Shown piece after piece: positions 1 to 8,547 of a DNA stretch of 64,000 nucleotides (its first letter is position 1; every line of letters begins with the position of its first letter). The notes beneath the pieces were generated by a model, which saw nothing but the letters and a program-made list of their open reading frames with translations, was not told where the DNA came from and made no database searches. Source of the DNA: Clostridioides difficile ATCC 9689 = DSM 1296 (lineage in GTDB: Bacteria; Bacillota; Clostridia; Peptostreptococcales; Peptostreptococcaceae); the NCBI RefSeq assembly GCF_001077535.1, contig NZ_CP011968.1:186001-250000 (forward strand), given 5' to 3'. The translations under genes were made by a program, and so were the position numbers.

Positions 1-1779
1 GATGAATGGTTATCTACTTTTTGTAATGCTTATATCAAAAGAAAACCTAATATTGGGATTAAATTTAGTGGAGATGGAACAGACAAAATACTGGTAAATC
101 AGAAGTTGCGAGGTGAAGTTAAAAGAGTAAATAGTGAGCTTCATAAGCAAGTTGAGATATTAAATTTACTACTTTGTAATAATAAAAAAGTTACTTTAAA
201 TGATTTATCTAATAAGTTGTACATAAATAAAAATATTGTCAGAGAAGAAATAAGTAAATTATCAGTAGCATTAAATAATTATAATTTAAATATCTCGACT
301 AAAAAAGGCAGTGGTATATATATTGAAGGGGATGAGAAAGACATAAGAATAATGTTAGTATCATTCTTATTTAAATATATAGATAAATACAGATTAAACA
401 TAGATGAAATAGAGTACTTCCATATAGTAGATATAATAATTGTAAAAAACATAATGCTTACTATAGAGGAGGATATGGATATAAGACTTACAGATATATC
501 ATTCAAGCAATTGATGCTATTTTTGCTTATAAATATAATACGAATAAGGCTGGGAAATTCTTTAAAAGTATCAAATACTAAGAAAGAGCTTAAGCTAAAA
601 ATGCTTATATTGGATATAGAAGATGAATTGAAATCTAATTTATCCATAGTATTAAATTATGAAGAAAAATTGTTTATAGAATCTTTAATATTGGGTATGA
701 ACAAACAAATAAATAGTAATAATATTAAGAAATCTTTATATCTAAATGAAGAATTAGCAAGTTATACAAAAAAAATTATAAATTTAGTATCAGAAGAATC
801 AGGAATAAATTTTAATAATGATATATTACTTTATGAACAATTAATATGTCATTTGAATGTTACAATGCATCAAATGAAAAGCAATGTTTACTTAGAAAAT
901 CCACTTTTAGATAACATAAAAACTAAATTTTGTTTTTTATTTACAGTAATATCAAGTTCAATAGAAATTGAATTAAAAGGAAAACAAATAACGGAAGATG
1001 AAATTGGTTATCTTACACTTCACTTTCAAACCTCTCTAGAAAGAAAATACAGCAAAAGGGAATCAAATAAAAAGGCAAGTATTGTATGTCCATTTAGTTT
1101 TGGAGTAAGTATGCTATTAAAAGTAAAGATAGAAAAGAGATTTGATAACATAAAAATTATTGAAACATTAAGAGAGGAAGATTTAAAAAGAGATAACTTT
1201 AATAAGACTATAGATTTTATAATTGCATTTCAAGAGTATGAAAATATCCAAAAACCAATTTTTATAACAACACCATTATTTACTGATGAGGATGAGAATA
1301 AACTTAAAGAGTTCACAAACAAAATAAAAGAAAAAGACACTTCATATAAACTTATGAACAGATTAATGATGTCTGATTATTTAATAAGAGAGTTAGAACA
1401 TGATGATATTTATGAAGCTATAACATATTTAACTAATTTATTAATTGAAAAACATTATGCAGAAAAAGAGTATTTACAATCTATTATAACAAGAGAAAAG
1501 TCATATCCAACCAATGTTGGAAAAGGAATATTATTCCCTCATGGAGACATGAAATATATAAAACAATCTGTTTTATGTTTTGCAAGGTTAAAAACACCAA
1601 TAAAAATTAGAAATGGAAAGGATATAAAGATTATACTTTTGTTAGCATATAAAAAAGATGATGATAGAAAAGTATTTAGAGAATTATTTAAAGAAATATC
1701 TAATTTAACAGAGGATGAAAATATGCTAGATATTCTAAGTAAATGTGACATTGAAAAGGTAAAAGATATTCTTATATAA
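1..1779 (+). CDS. PRD-domain PTS-regulated transcriptional activator (LicR/MtlR type), 5' end outside window
   Basis: The frame is open from base 1, so the gene begins upstream of the window; the first internal start-like codon (TTG at 106) is not a credible start. The visible part has a helix-turn-helix segment (about residues 40-95, LNDLSNKLYINKNIVREEIS), two PRD-like helical regions, an EIIB-like stretch with a Cys motif (IVCPFSFGVSMLL), and a C-terminal EIIA-like domain carrying ILFPHG, whose His is the likely phosphorylation site. Proteins of this build are DNA-binding activators switched by phosphorylation from HPr and the cognate PTS enzyme II. The PTS genes directly downstream are the obvious target. 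A terminator separates it from them, so it is probably its own transcript. The family call is solid; the inducing sugar is unknown. Confidence 0.88.
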   Translation, partial: DEWLSTFCNAYIKRKPNIGIKFSGDGTDKILVNQKLRGEVKRVNSELHKQVEILNLLLCNNKKVTLNDLSNKLYINKNIVREEISKLSVALNNYNLNISTKKGSGIYIEGDEKDIRIMLVSFLFKYIDKYRLNIDEIEYFHIVDIIIVKNIMLTIEEDMDIRLTDISFKQLMLFLLINIIRIRLGNSLKVSNTKKELKLKMLILDIEDELKSNLSIVLNYEEKLFIESLILGMNKQINSNNIKKSLYLNEELASYTKKIINLVSEESGINFNNDILLYEQLICHLNVTMHQMKSNVYLENPLLDNIKTKFCFLFTVISSSIEIELKGKQITEDEIGYLTLHFQTSLERKYSKRESNKKASIVCPFSFGVSMLLKVKIEKRFDNIKIIETLREEDLKRDNFNKTIDFIIAFQEYENIQKPIFITTPLFTDEDENKLKEFTNKIKEKDTSYKLMNRLMMSDYLIRELEHDDIYEAITYLTNLLIEKHYAEKEYLQSIITREKSYPTNVGKGILFPHGDMKYIKQSVLCFARLKTPIKIRNGKDIKIILLLAYKKDDDRKVFRELFKEISNLTEDENMLDILSKCDIEKVKDILI

Positions 1780-1802
1780 AATTCATAGTGAACTATGGAT
1801 AA

Positions 1803-1853
1803 GCACAAAATTTTCCATGTGATGGAAAAAGTTGTGCATGTTTTTTTGTTTTT
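1803..1853 (+). terminator. Rho-independent terminator after the PRD regulator
   Basis: The arms GCACAAAATTTTCCAT and ATGGAAAAAGTTGTGC pair over about 16 bp with a 3-nt loop and are followed by a T-rich run. It lies just after the regulator stop codon and before the PTS genes. Confidence 0.8.
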
Positions 1854-1919
1854 ATAAGATATTATATGTTTGTAAGGTATAAATAATCTAAAAGTAGAGA
1901 AGCAACTTAGGAGGAAAAA

Positions 1920-2228
1920 ATGGAAGAAATAGTTTTAAAGATTATAATTCATGCTGGAAATGCAAAATCTATGCTTTATGAGGCACTTGACTATGCAAAG
2001 GAAAACGATTTTAAAAAAGCAGATGAATTAATTGAAAATGCAAATGAAGAAATTTTAAAAGCACATAAAGTACAAACTGAACTTATACAAAAGGAAGCTG
2101 GGGGAGATAAATCAGATATATCTATTTTATTGATTCACTCTCAAGACCATTTAATGACTTGTATGAGTGAGAGAAACCTTATAAAAGAAATGATTATGTT
2201 AAGAAAAGAAATTCAAAAACTAAAATAA
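1920..2228 (+). CDS. PTS system lactose/cellobiose family EIIA component
   Basis: This 102-residue all-helical protein has the length and pattern of the LacF/ChbA EIIA family. The segment IHSQDHLMT (residues 72-80) holds the conserved active-site His (about residue 77), which takes phosphate from HPr and passes it to EIIB. An AGGAGG site lies just ahead of the ATG. It is the first gene of a tight run with EIIB (22 nt downstream) and EIIC, giving a complete split enzyme II. Family members handle cellobiose, chitobiose, lactose and related sugars; the sequence alone does not fix the substrate. Confidence 0.92.
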   Translation: MEEIVLKIIIHAGNAKSMLYEALDYAKENDFKKADELIENANEEILKAHKVQTELIQKEAGGDKSDISILLIHSQDHLMTCMSERNLIKEMIMLRKEIQKLK

Positions 2229-2250
2229 AAAATTAAGGGGGATTTAAAAA

Positions 2251-2577
2251 ATGAAAAGAAAAGTATATTTATTTTGTAGCTTTGGTATGTCAACAAGTTT
2301 ACTTGCAGATAAAATGCAGAAGGTAGCAGATGAACACAATTTACCAATAGAAGTAGAGGCATTTCCGATAGCAGAAATTGACAAAATAGTTGAAGAAAAA
2401 AATCCAGATTGTATATTATTAGGACCACAAGTTAAATACATGCTAAAGGAGTTAAAACCAAAGTTTGAAGCTCAAGGAAAACTTATAGATATAATCAATG
2501 AAGTTGATTATGGAACTATGAATGGGGAAAAAGTATTAAAACTTGCTATAAAGCTAATAAAATCTAAACAAGCGTAG
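2251..2577 (+). CDS. PTS system lactose/cellobiose family EIIB component
   Basis: A 108-residue protein that starts with the typical beta strand and phosphorylation loop (VYLFCSFGMSTSLL). Cys9 is the expected phospho-cysteine, and the rest fits the Rossmann-like fold of EIIB from the lactose/cellobiose class. It relays phosphate from the EIIA just upstream to the sugar bound by the EIIC just downstream. The start has a clear GGGGG-type ribosome site and the spacing to the EIIA stop is short, consistent with one transcript. Confidence 0.92.
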   Translation: MKRKVYLFCSFGMSTSLLADKMQKVADEHNLPIEVEAFPIAEIDKIVEEKNPDCILLGPQVKYMLKELKPKFEAQGKLIDIINEVDYGTMNGEKVLKLAIKLIKSKQA

Positions 2578-2615
2578 AATTATAGTAAAAAATAATAGGA
2601 AATGAGGGTGGATAG

Positions 2616-3950
2616 ATGAATAGATTGGAAAGAATACTTATGCCATTGGCTGAAAAAATAGGTAAAAATAAATTATTAATTGCAATTAGAGATGGTTTTT
2701 TAGTATCATCACCATTATTAATAATAGGTTCATTATTTTTATTAGTAGCAAATTTTCCTATAAAAGGATGGAATGAATTTGTAGGTCAAATTTTTGGTCC
2801 AGATTGGGCTGTAAAATTGCAACAACCAACTGTAGCAACATTTGAAGTAATGACTCTACTTGCAGTTTTAGGGATTGGATATTCTTATGCAAAGCAAATA
2901 GATGTAGACCCAATAGCATCAGCAGCAGTTGCAATAGTTGCCTTTTTTATAATAACACCATTTGTAATACCATATACACCAGAAGGAACAGAATCAGTTT
3001 ACATGGTAACAGGTATACCACTAGGTTGGATGGGTTCTAAGGGAATGTTTGTAGGTATGATAACAGCAATAACCTCTGTAAAATTATTTGCTGCAGTTGT
3101 AAAAAAAGGATGGACATTGAAAATGCCAGATGGAGTTCCTCCAACTGTATCAAAATCATTTGCAGCATTAATACCAAGTGCAATAGTTATGGTAGTTTTC
3201 TTTTTAGTTAAGATAGCTTTTGAAGCTACACCATATGGAAGTATACATGAATTTATATTTAAGTTTTTACAAATGCCATTATTAAAATTAGGAAATAGTT
3301 TAGGTGCTATGGCAATCGCTTATATATTCTTACATTTATTCTGGTTCTTTGGAATAAATGGAAGTAGTGTTGTTGGGGCTGTGTATAATCCAATATTAAA
3401 AATTCTATCAGCTGAAAACTTAGCTGCTTTTCAAGCTGGTTCAAAAATACCAAACATAATAACAGGTCAATTCCAAGATATGTTTGCGACATTTGGTGGA
3501 GCAGGTAGTACACTATCATTAGTCATAGCTATGTTATTAATATGTAAAAGTAAACGTATAAAGTCAATGGGAAAACTATCAATTTTACCAGGAATATTTG
3601 GTATAAATGAGCCATTGATATTTGGTCTACCAATAATGCTTAACCCAATACTATTGATACCATTTGCAATAGTTCCAACAATAAATATAATAATAGCTTA
3701 CTTCTGTATGTCAGCAGGATTAGTGCCTCTTACAAATGGAGTTCAGTTACCGTGGACAACTCCAATTATATTCTCTGGTTTTTTAACAACAGGATGGCAA
3801 GGTGCAGTCTTACAATTAGTACTTCTTATACTAGGAATATTTATGTATATACCATTTATAAAAATGCTAGATAAGCAATACTTGAGAGAAGAAAATGAAA
3901 CTGTTGAAGAGGAAGATGATGATATATCTTTTGATGATTTAGTATTATAG
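2616..3950 (+). CDS. PTS system lactose/cellobiose family EIIC permease
   Basis: A 444-residue multi-pass membrane protein of the size usual for ChbC/LicC/CelB EIIC proteins. It begins with the cytoplasmic helix typical of the family (MNRLERILMPLAEKIGKNK), followed by several long hydrophobic segments and the conserved region GIFGINEPLIFGLPIMLNP that contributes to sugar binding. The last 20 residues are acidic (NETVEEEDDDISFDDL) and probably cytoplasmic. It forms the channel half of the phosphotransferase with the EIIA and EIIB genes immediately upstream; the next gene starts 10 nt later. Confidence 0.93.
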   Translation: MNRLERILMPLAEKIGKNKLLIAIRDGFLVSSPLLIIGSLFLLVANFPIKGWNEFVGQIFGPDWAVKLQQPTVATFEVMTLLAVLGIGYSYAKQIDVDPIASAAVAIVAFFIITPFVIPYTPEGTESVYMVTGIPLGWMGSKGMFVGMITAITSVKLFAAVVKKGWTLKMPDGVPPTVSKSFAALIPSAIVMVVFFLVKIAFEATPYGSIHEFIFKFLQMPLLKLGNSLGAMAIAYIFLHLFWFFGINGSSVVGAVYNPILKILSAENLAAFQAGSKIPNIITGQFQDMFATFGGAGSTLSLVIAMLLICKSKRIKSMGKLSILPGIFGINEPLIFGLPIMLNPILLIPFAIVPTINIIIAYFCMSAGLVPLTNGVQLPWTTPIIFSGFLTTGWQGAVLQLVLLILGIFMYIPFIKMLDKQYLREENETVEEEDDDISFDDLVL

Positions 3951-3960
3951 GAGGAAGATT

Positions 3961-4479
3961 ATGAAGAAAATAGTTATGATATTGGACCAAATACAAGCTG
4001 GAGCTGGAGGAAAAGAGAAAAGTAATATACCTCCTGCTGGAAAATCAAGCCCATTAGGACCAGGTGTAATGATGGAGCAATTTTTAAATGAATCTAAGGT
4101 AATAGCTACCTTATTTTGTGGGGATGAATTTTTTGTAAATAATCAAGAAGAAGTAACGAGTAAGATGATAGCTATGGTAAAAAAATTAAACCCTGATGTA
4201 GTAATCTGTGGACCAAGCTTTAATTACGAAAACTTTTCTAAGATGTCAGCAATACTGTCTAAAAATATAAATGATAAAACAGATATACCAGCTTTTGCAG
4301 CTATGTCAGAAGAAAATATAGATGTGATAAACGAATATAAAAATGACATATGTATAGTTAAGACTCCAAAAAAAGGTGGAATTGGTCTTAATGATTCGTT
4401 AAATAACATATGTAAATTGGCAAAAGCAATAGCAAATAAAGAAGATATAACTTTGATGAAAGAAGAATTTTGTTATTAA
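3961..4479 (+). CDS. Stand-alone N-terminal GrdB-like domain (glycine/sarcosine/betaine reductase family)
   Basis: The 172 residues resemble the first part of the reductase component B selenoprotein family (GrdB/GrdF/GrdH): an initial strand KIVMILDQIQAG, a GGKEKSNIPP region, GPGVMMEQF, VIATLFCGDEFF, and NPDVVICGPSFNYENF. Full GrdB proteins are about 430 residues and carry the selenocysteine in the C-terminal half. This protein ends in TAA well before that region, so there is no Sec codon and no redox centre. The start is 10 nt after the EIIC stop with an AGGAGG site, so it is translated as part of the PTS operon. The homology call is from memory of the motifs. Function is unknown; it may be a binding or scaffold domain. 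Confidence 0.7.
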   Translation: MKKIVMILDQIQAGAGGKEKSNIPPAGKSSPLGPGVMMEQFLNESKVIATLFCGDEFFVNNQEEVTSKMIAMVKKLNPDVVICGPSFNYENFSKMSAILSKNINDKTDIPAFAAMSEENIDVINEYKNDICIVKTPKKGGIGLNDSLNNICKLAKAIANKEDITLMKEEFCY

Positions 4480-4574
4480 TAAGAGTATTAATTATTAGCA
4501 AGTTTAAATATTATACTATTTATAATAAGCATACATTAGTAAAATCTATATAATTTAAGGAGGGGAATTTTAAC

Positions 4575-5534
4575 ATGTGGGGAATGATAGCGACATGGAG
4601 AATGGCCCTAGAAGGAATAACTGAGGCATCAGAACATTTAGAAAAAGGCATGGAAGCAGGTGATGCTGTAGAGCTTGCTGTAAGAAGAGTTGAAGACTAT
4701 CCATTCTATAAATCGGTTGGATATGGTGGACTTCCAAATGAAAATTGTGAGGTAGAACTTGACGCTGCATTTATGGATGGTAACACATTAGATATTGGCG
4801 CAGTTGCTGGTATAAGAGATTATTCTAATCCTGTCAGCATAGCTAGGAAGTTAAGTTATGAGAAGGTAAATAATTTTTTAGTTGGAATAGGTGCTGAAGA
4901 TTATGCTCATAAAAATGGATTTGAAAGAAAAAATATGTTGACTGATAGAGCGAAGTTACATTATAAAAAGAGAAAAAAAGAGACTTTAGACAAAGGATTA
5001 AGCCCATATGCTGGTCATGATACTGTTGGTATGATATCTTTAGACAAAACTGGAAAAATGTGTGCAGCTACATCAACAAGTGGATTGTTTATGAAGAAAA
5101 GAGGTAGAATAGGAGATTCTGCACTATCTGGTTCAGGATTCTATGTTGATAGTAGTATAGGAGGAGCTACAGCTACTGGTTTGGGAGAAGATTTAATGAA
5201 GGGATGTATATCTTATGAGATAGTTAGACTTATGAAAGAAGGGAAGCATCCACAAGAAGCATGTGATATTGCAGTAAATGAACTTGATAAACAGCTTATC
5301 AAAAGAAGAGGAAAAGCTGGTGATTTATCATTAGTTGCCATGAATAATAAAGGTGAATGGGGAGTAGCTACAAATATAGCTGATTTTACTTTTTCAGTAG
5401 TAACTAAAGAAGAATCTCCTACTGTATATATTTCAAATAGAGTAGATGGAAAGACTATACATAAGGTTATATCAAATGAGTGGATGGAAGCATATGAGGC
5501 TAGAATAAAAGCACCAATAGAAGTAAGTGAGTAA
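4575..5534 (+). CDS. Cytoplasmic glycosylasparaginase / N4-(beta-N-acetylglucosaminyl)-L-asparaginase family, Ntn hydrolase
   Basis: The 319-residue precursor has the family order: ATWRMALEG near the N terminus (like the STW of glycosylasparaginases), VGYGGLP, ELDAAFMDG, GAVAGIRDY and NPVSIAR. It also has the self-cleavage site GHDTVGM, where Thr150 becomes the N-terminal nucleophile after autoprocessing. Downstream SGLFMKKRGRIGDS and ATATGLGED are the substrate-site motifs. There is no signal peptide, so it should act in the cytoplasm. The match is closer to glycosylasparaginase than to plant-type isoaspartyl aminopeptidase. Its place between a PTS and a dipeptidase suggests cleavage of imported glycosyl-asparagine, which is inference. 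The start follows AAGGAGGGG by a normal distance. Confidence 0.86.
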   Translation: MWGMIATWRMALEGITEASEHLEKGMEAGDAVELAVRRVEDYPFYKSVGYGGLPNENCEVELDAAFMDGNTLDIGAVAGIRDYSNPVSIARKLSYEKVNNFLVGIGAEDYAHKNGFERKNMLTDRAKLHYKKRKKETLDKGLSPYAGHDTVGMISLDKTGKMCAATSTSGLFMKKRGRIGDSALSGSGFYVDSSIGGATATGLGEDLMKGCISYEIVRLMKEGKHPQEACDIAVNELDKQLIKRRGKAGDLSLVAMNNKGEWGVATNIADFTFSVVTKEESPTVYISNRVDGKTIHKVISNEWMEAYEARIKAPIEVSE

Positions 5535-5582
5535 AGTAGTGGTTACATAATTAAAATAGAGTTTTATAATAAGGAGATTTTT

Positions 5583-6635
5583 ATGAATATCATAAGTAAT
5601 AAAATAGATGAGTTAAAAGAAGATTTATTAAGTGATATTATAGATATTGTAAAAATACCTAGTGTCAAAGGGGAGTCAGAAAATGGCTTCCCTTTTGGCG
5701 AAAAAGTAGGGGAGGCACTTAATAAAGCATTAGAAATATCAGAAAAATTGGGATTTAAGGTTAGAAACTTGGATAATTATATTGGTTATGCAGAGCATGG
5801 AGATAGTGATGATTATGTTTGTGTAATTGGACATGTAGATGTTGTACATGAAGGAGATGGTTGGAAGCATCAGCCTTATAAGGGAGAAGAAACTAATGGA
5901 AGAATTTATGGACGAGGAGTACTAGACAATAAAGGACCTATAATGTCTGCCTTATATGGATTATATGCTATTAAAGAATTAAACTTAAAATTAGATAAGA
6001 GAGTTAGAATAATATTTGGTACAAATGAAGAAAGTGGATTTGAAGATATACCATATTATTTAGAAAAAGAAAAAGCACCTATTATGGGATTTACACCAGA
6101 TTGTAAGTATCCTGTTGTATATGGTGAAAAAGGCATGGCAAAGATTAGAATAAAAAGTAAAATCAATTATGAAGAAGATGTATACCTAGGTTTTATAGAA
6201 AATATGTCTGAAAATGTGCTTGTTACATATAAAGAGCTGAATATAGAAAATAGTGATACTATATTAGATATAAAGGTAAAATACGATTTTAGTTATAAAT
6301 TGAAAGATGTATTAGATGAAATAAAAGCTAGTTTTCCAAATAGTATCGATATAGAGGTAATTTCTAATTTTAATCCTGTATATTTTGATAAAGAGAGTAA
6401 TCTTGTTAAAAAGCTTCAGCTAGCTTATGAAAGGGTTACATCATTAGATGGAACTCCAGTAACAACTAATGGAGGTACGTATGCAAAAGTAATGCCAAAT
6501 ATAGTTCCGTTTGGACCTTCATTTCCAGGACAAAAAGGAATAGCTCATAATCCTGATGAATACATGGATATAGAAGATATAATATTAAATGCAAAGATAT
6601 TTGCAAATGCAATATATGAATTAGCAAAGGAGTAG
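5583..6635 (+). CDS. M20 family metallopeptidase (PepV/Sapep-like dipeptidase)
   Basis: The M20 zinc-site residues appear in order: GHVDVV (His, Asp), GRGVLDNKGP (bridging Asp), NEESG (catalytic Glu and ligand), FTPDCKYP (Asp) and IAHNPDE (His). The tryptophan-containing lead-in DGWKHQP and the FTPD element resemble Xaa-His/PepV-type dipeptidases. At 350 residues it is about 100 shorter than PepV, mainly in the lid/dimerisation domain, which is reduced here. It follows the asparaginase by 48 nt with an AAGGAG site and precedes cutC by 2 nt, so it belongs to the same operon. A role in trimming small peptides is likely; the exact substrate is open. Confidence 0.87.
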   Translation: MNIISNKIDELKEDLLSDIIDIVKIPSVKGESENGFPFGEKVGEALNKALEISEKLGFKVRNLDNYIGYAEHGDSDDYVCVIGHVDVVHEGDGWKHQPYKGEETNGRIYGRGVLDNKGPIMSALYGLYAIKELNLKLDKRVRIIFGTNEESGFEDIPYYLEKEKAPIMGFTPDCKYPVVYGEKGMAKIRIKSKINYEEDVYLGFIENMSENVLVTYKELNIENSDTILDIKVKYDFSYKLKDVLDEIKASFPNSIDIEVISNFNPVYFDKESNLVKKLQLAYERVTSLDGTPVTTNGGTYAKVMPNIVPFGPSFPGQKGIAHNPDEYMDIEDIILNAKIFANAIYELAKE

Positions 6636-6637
6636 TT

Positions 6638-7312
6638 ATGTTAGAAATAATAGGAATGTCAGTAGAAGACGCTAAAATTATAGAAGATTGTGGTGCAGAT
6701 AGAATAGAGTTAGTTAGTGCTTTAACTGAAGGTGGATTGACACCAAGTTTTGGTCTTATAGAAAGTGTTGTTAACAGTGTAAAGATACCTGTGAACGTGA
6801 TGATAAGACATCATGCGAAAAGTTTTGTATACAGTAAAGAAGATATAAGTATAATGCAAAAAGATATAAGTGTGGTTAAAGAGATTGGTGCTAATGGAGT
6901 TGTATTTGGTGTATTGGATAAAAACAATAGTATAGATGAGAAAAATCTAAATGTTTTATTGAAATGTTGTGATAATCTTGATGTTACATTTCATAGAGCA
7001 ATAGATGAATCAAATACAATAGATAGTGTTAAAATTTTGAAGGATTATGATAAAATTACGAATATATTAACATCAGGAGGGAAAGGAAGTATAGTTGATA
7101 ACATACAAATGATAAAGAATATGATGCTTAGTTCTAATCACATAAAAATTCTTTTAGGTGGAGGTCTTAATTTTAATAATATAGAAAAGATAAAGGAATT
7201 GACTAAGGCAAGTAATTTTCATTTTGGTACAGCGATTAGAATAAATAACAGTCCTTTTGAAGATATAGATAGACAAAAGCTTAAACAACTCGTAAATATA
7301 ATTTCAAGATAG
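6638..7312 (+). CDS. cutC: CutC family TIM-barrel protein
   Basis: A 224-residue protein with hallmarks of the CutC (PF03932) family: an N-terminal ADRIELVSALTEGGLTPS motif, VMIRHHAKSFVYS (family pattern MIRPR.G.F.Y), VVFGVLD, VTFHRAID and LTSGGKGSI. The family was named for copper homeostasis in Escherichia coli, but that role is weakly supported, and in Firmicutes many members sit beside sugar genes. Here it is the last gene of the PTS-asparaginase-dipeptidase operon, starting 2 nt after the peptidase stop, so a catabolic role is more likely than copper handling. The usual MIRPR is MIRHH here, a visible departure from consensus. Confidence 0.85.
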   Translation: MLEIIGMSVEDAKIIEDCGADRIELVSALTEGGLTPSFGLIESVVNSVKIPVNVMIRHHAKSFVYSKEDISIMQKDISVVKEIGANGVVFGVLDKNNSIDEKNLNVLLKCCDNLDVTFHRAIDESNTIDSVKILKDYDKITNILTSGGKGSIVDNIQMIKNMMLSSNHIKILLGGGLNFNNIEKIKELTKASNFHFGTAIRINNSPFEDIDRQKLKQLVNIISR

Positions 7313-7600
7313 TATATGAATATAAAATACTTAGTTTAAATAAAGAGAGTAAGTTAATTATAATTTGGGTATATGAATGTTAATAGGTATTAAATATGAA
7401 ATTATTGTTGAGTATGCTTTATAACTTTTAAGTAGTTTTAAATATAAATAATGAAAGAAAAGATAGATTATGGAGGTTTTAGAGGGTTTATATTTATTAA
7501 AAAATTATAAAGGTATATTGGCATATAATACACATAATTTCCTAAAATTACCATCTTATGACATGAATTCACATATTAATAAACAATTAATGGAGATTTT

Positions 7601-7706
7601 TGTGGATAGAAATAGGAGTAAAAATAGCTTTAAATAAACAAAAACAAGAGTTATTAACAGTTTTATCCACATTATCCACAGGTGTTTGTAATAATATTAA
7701 TCCACA
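7601..7706. promoter_or_regulatory. DnaA-box cluster in the hpf upstream region
   Basis: Two perfect DnaA boxes (TTATCCACA) lie head-to-tail without a gap at 7663-7671 and 7672-7680. A one-mismatch box TAATCCACA is at 7698-7706, and a one-mismatch box on the other strand is at 7601-7609 (TGTGGATAG). TTATTAACA at 7651-7659 is a weaker two-mismatch candidate. They sit in a 552-bp gene-free stretch (7313-7864) that otherwise holds only AT-rich DNA and the hpf promoter. No dnaA or dnaN gene is nearby, so this is not the usual oriC context. DnaA binding is inferred from the box sequence. Confidence 0.7.
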
Positions 7707-7864
7707 TAAGTATCAATGTAACTAAAAATGATAAATAATTCTATCAATTGAATAGAAAAAATCATAAAAGTAAATAATAAAAAGAGGATTATGAGAGTTC
7801 GTGTAGAATATATTATTAAAGTATAAATTTTCTTATACTGGCATAATTGAAGGGAGATGTATTT

Positions 7865-8416
7865 ATGAACATAATTATATCTGGAAAACAAATCGAATTA
7901 ACTGATGCAATAAAAAATAAAATCGAAACTAAACTAAGTAAGTTAGATAATTACATTCATCCAGACACTGATGTAAAAGTTACAGTAAGTGCGAGAAAAG
8001 CAAGACAAAAAATAGAAGTAACAATAGCTACTGTAAATGGTCCTATAATTAGAGCAGAAGATATGCAGGAAAATTTATACACAGCTATAGATGTTGTATA
8101 TGATAAATTAAGTAAACAATTAAAAAAATATAAAAAGAGATTACAAGATAAACATAAAGACAACAAGAGTATAAGATTCCAAGATGCAGAGATAAATCTA
8201 GCTGATGAACAAGAGGATTATGGGGATGAAAATCAAGAATTAGTAATTCAAAGACGTAAGAAATTTAGTGTTAAGCCAATGAGTGAAGAAGAAGCTGTAT
8301 TACAGATGGAATTAATAGGACATGATTTTTATATGTTCAAGAACATAGATTCAGATGAAATAGCAGTAGTTTATAAGCGTAATAATGGTGGATATGGTAT
8401 AATAGAACATGAATAA
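7865..8416 (+). CDS. hpf: Ribosome hibernation-promoting factor, long form
   Basis: The product of 183 residues begins MNIIISGKQIELTDAIKN, the start of the HPF/YfiA fold that binds the 30S decoding site. It continues with a charged linker (about residues 95-125) and ends in the C-terminal dimerisation domain (about 125-183, KPMSEEEAVLQMELIGHDFY). That makes it the long form, which pairs 70S ribosomes into 100S dimers in stationary phase. I chose the ATG at 7865, spaced correctly from GGGAG; a TTG 18 nt upstream would overlap that site. It stands alone between a DnaA-box-rich leader and its own terminator, just ahead of secA. Confidence 0.93.
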   Translation: MNIIISGKQIELTDAIKNKIETKLSKLDNYIHPDTDVKVTVSARKARQKIEVTIATVNGPIIRAEDMQENLYTAIDVVYDKLSKQLKKYKKRLQDKHKDNKSIRFQDAEINLADEQEDYGDENQELVIQRRKKFSVKPMSEEEAVLQMELIGHDFYMFKNIDSDEIAVVYKRNNGGYGIIEHE

Positions 8417-8439
8417 AGCAATTTAGATTTAATCATATT

Positions 8440-8472
8440 AGCTATCGATAAATAAATTATCGATAGCTTTTT
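8440..8472 (+). terminator. Terminator after hpf
   Basis: Perfect 11-bp stem AGCTATCGATA / TATCGATAGCT with a 7-nt loop and a short T run, 24 nt after the hpf stop. Confidence 0.88.
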
Positions 8473-8547
8473 AAATTAATATTAAAAGTATAGTTTTTAT
8501 GGTAAAATGAATAATAGTACAATAAAGAACGAGGAGAGATGTAAAAT

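Noticed and set aside
4477-4479. Selenocysteine read-through of the short GrdB-like gene.
   Set aside because: The stop codon is TAA, and no reading frame with the expected downstream GrdB half follows.
7470-7637. A 55-codon open frame upstream of hpf (MEVLEGLYLLKNYKGILAYN...).
   Set aside because: It has no ribosome site ahead of its ATG, no recognisable family, and overlaps the DnaA-box on the opposite strand; more likely chance in AT-rich DNA or an old remnant.
7601-7706. A second chromosomal origin of replication.
   Set aside because: There are DnaA boxes, but no dnaA, dnaN or rpmH nearby and no clear unwinding element with 13-mers; a titration or regulatory cluster is the cheaper explanation.
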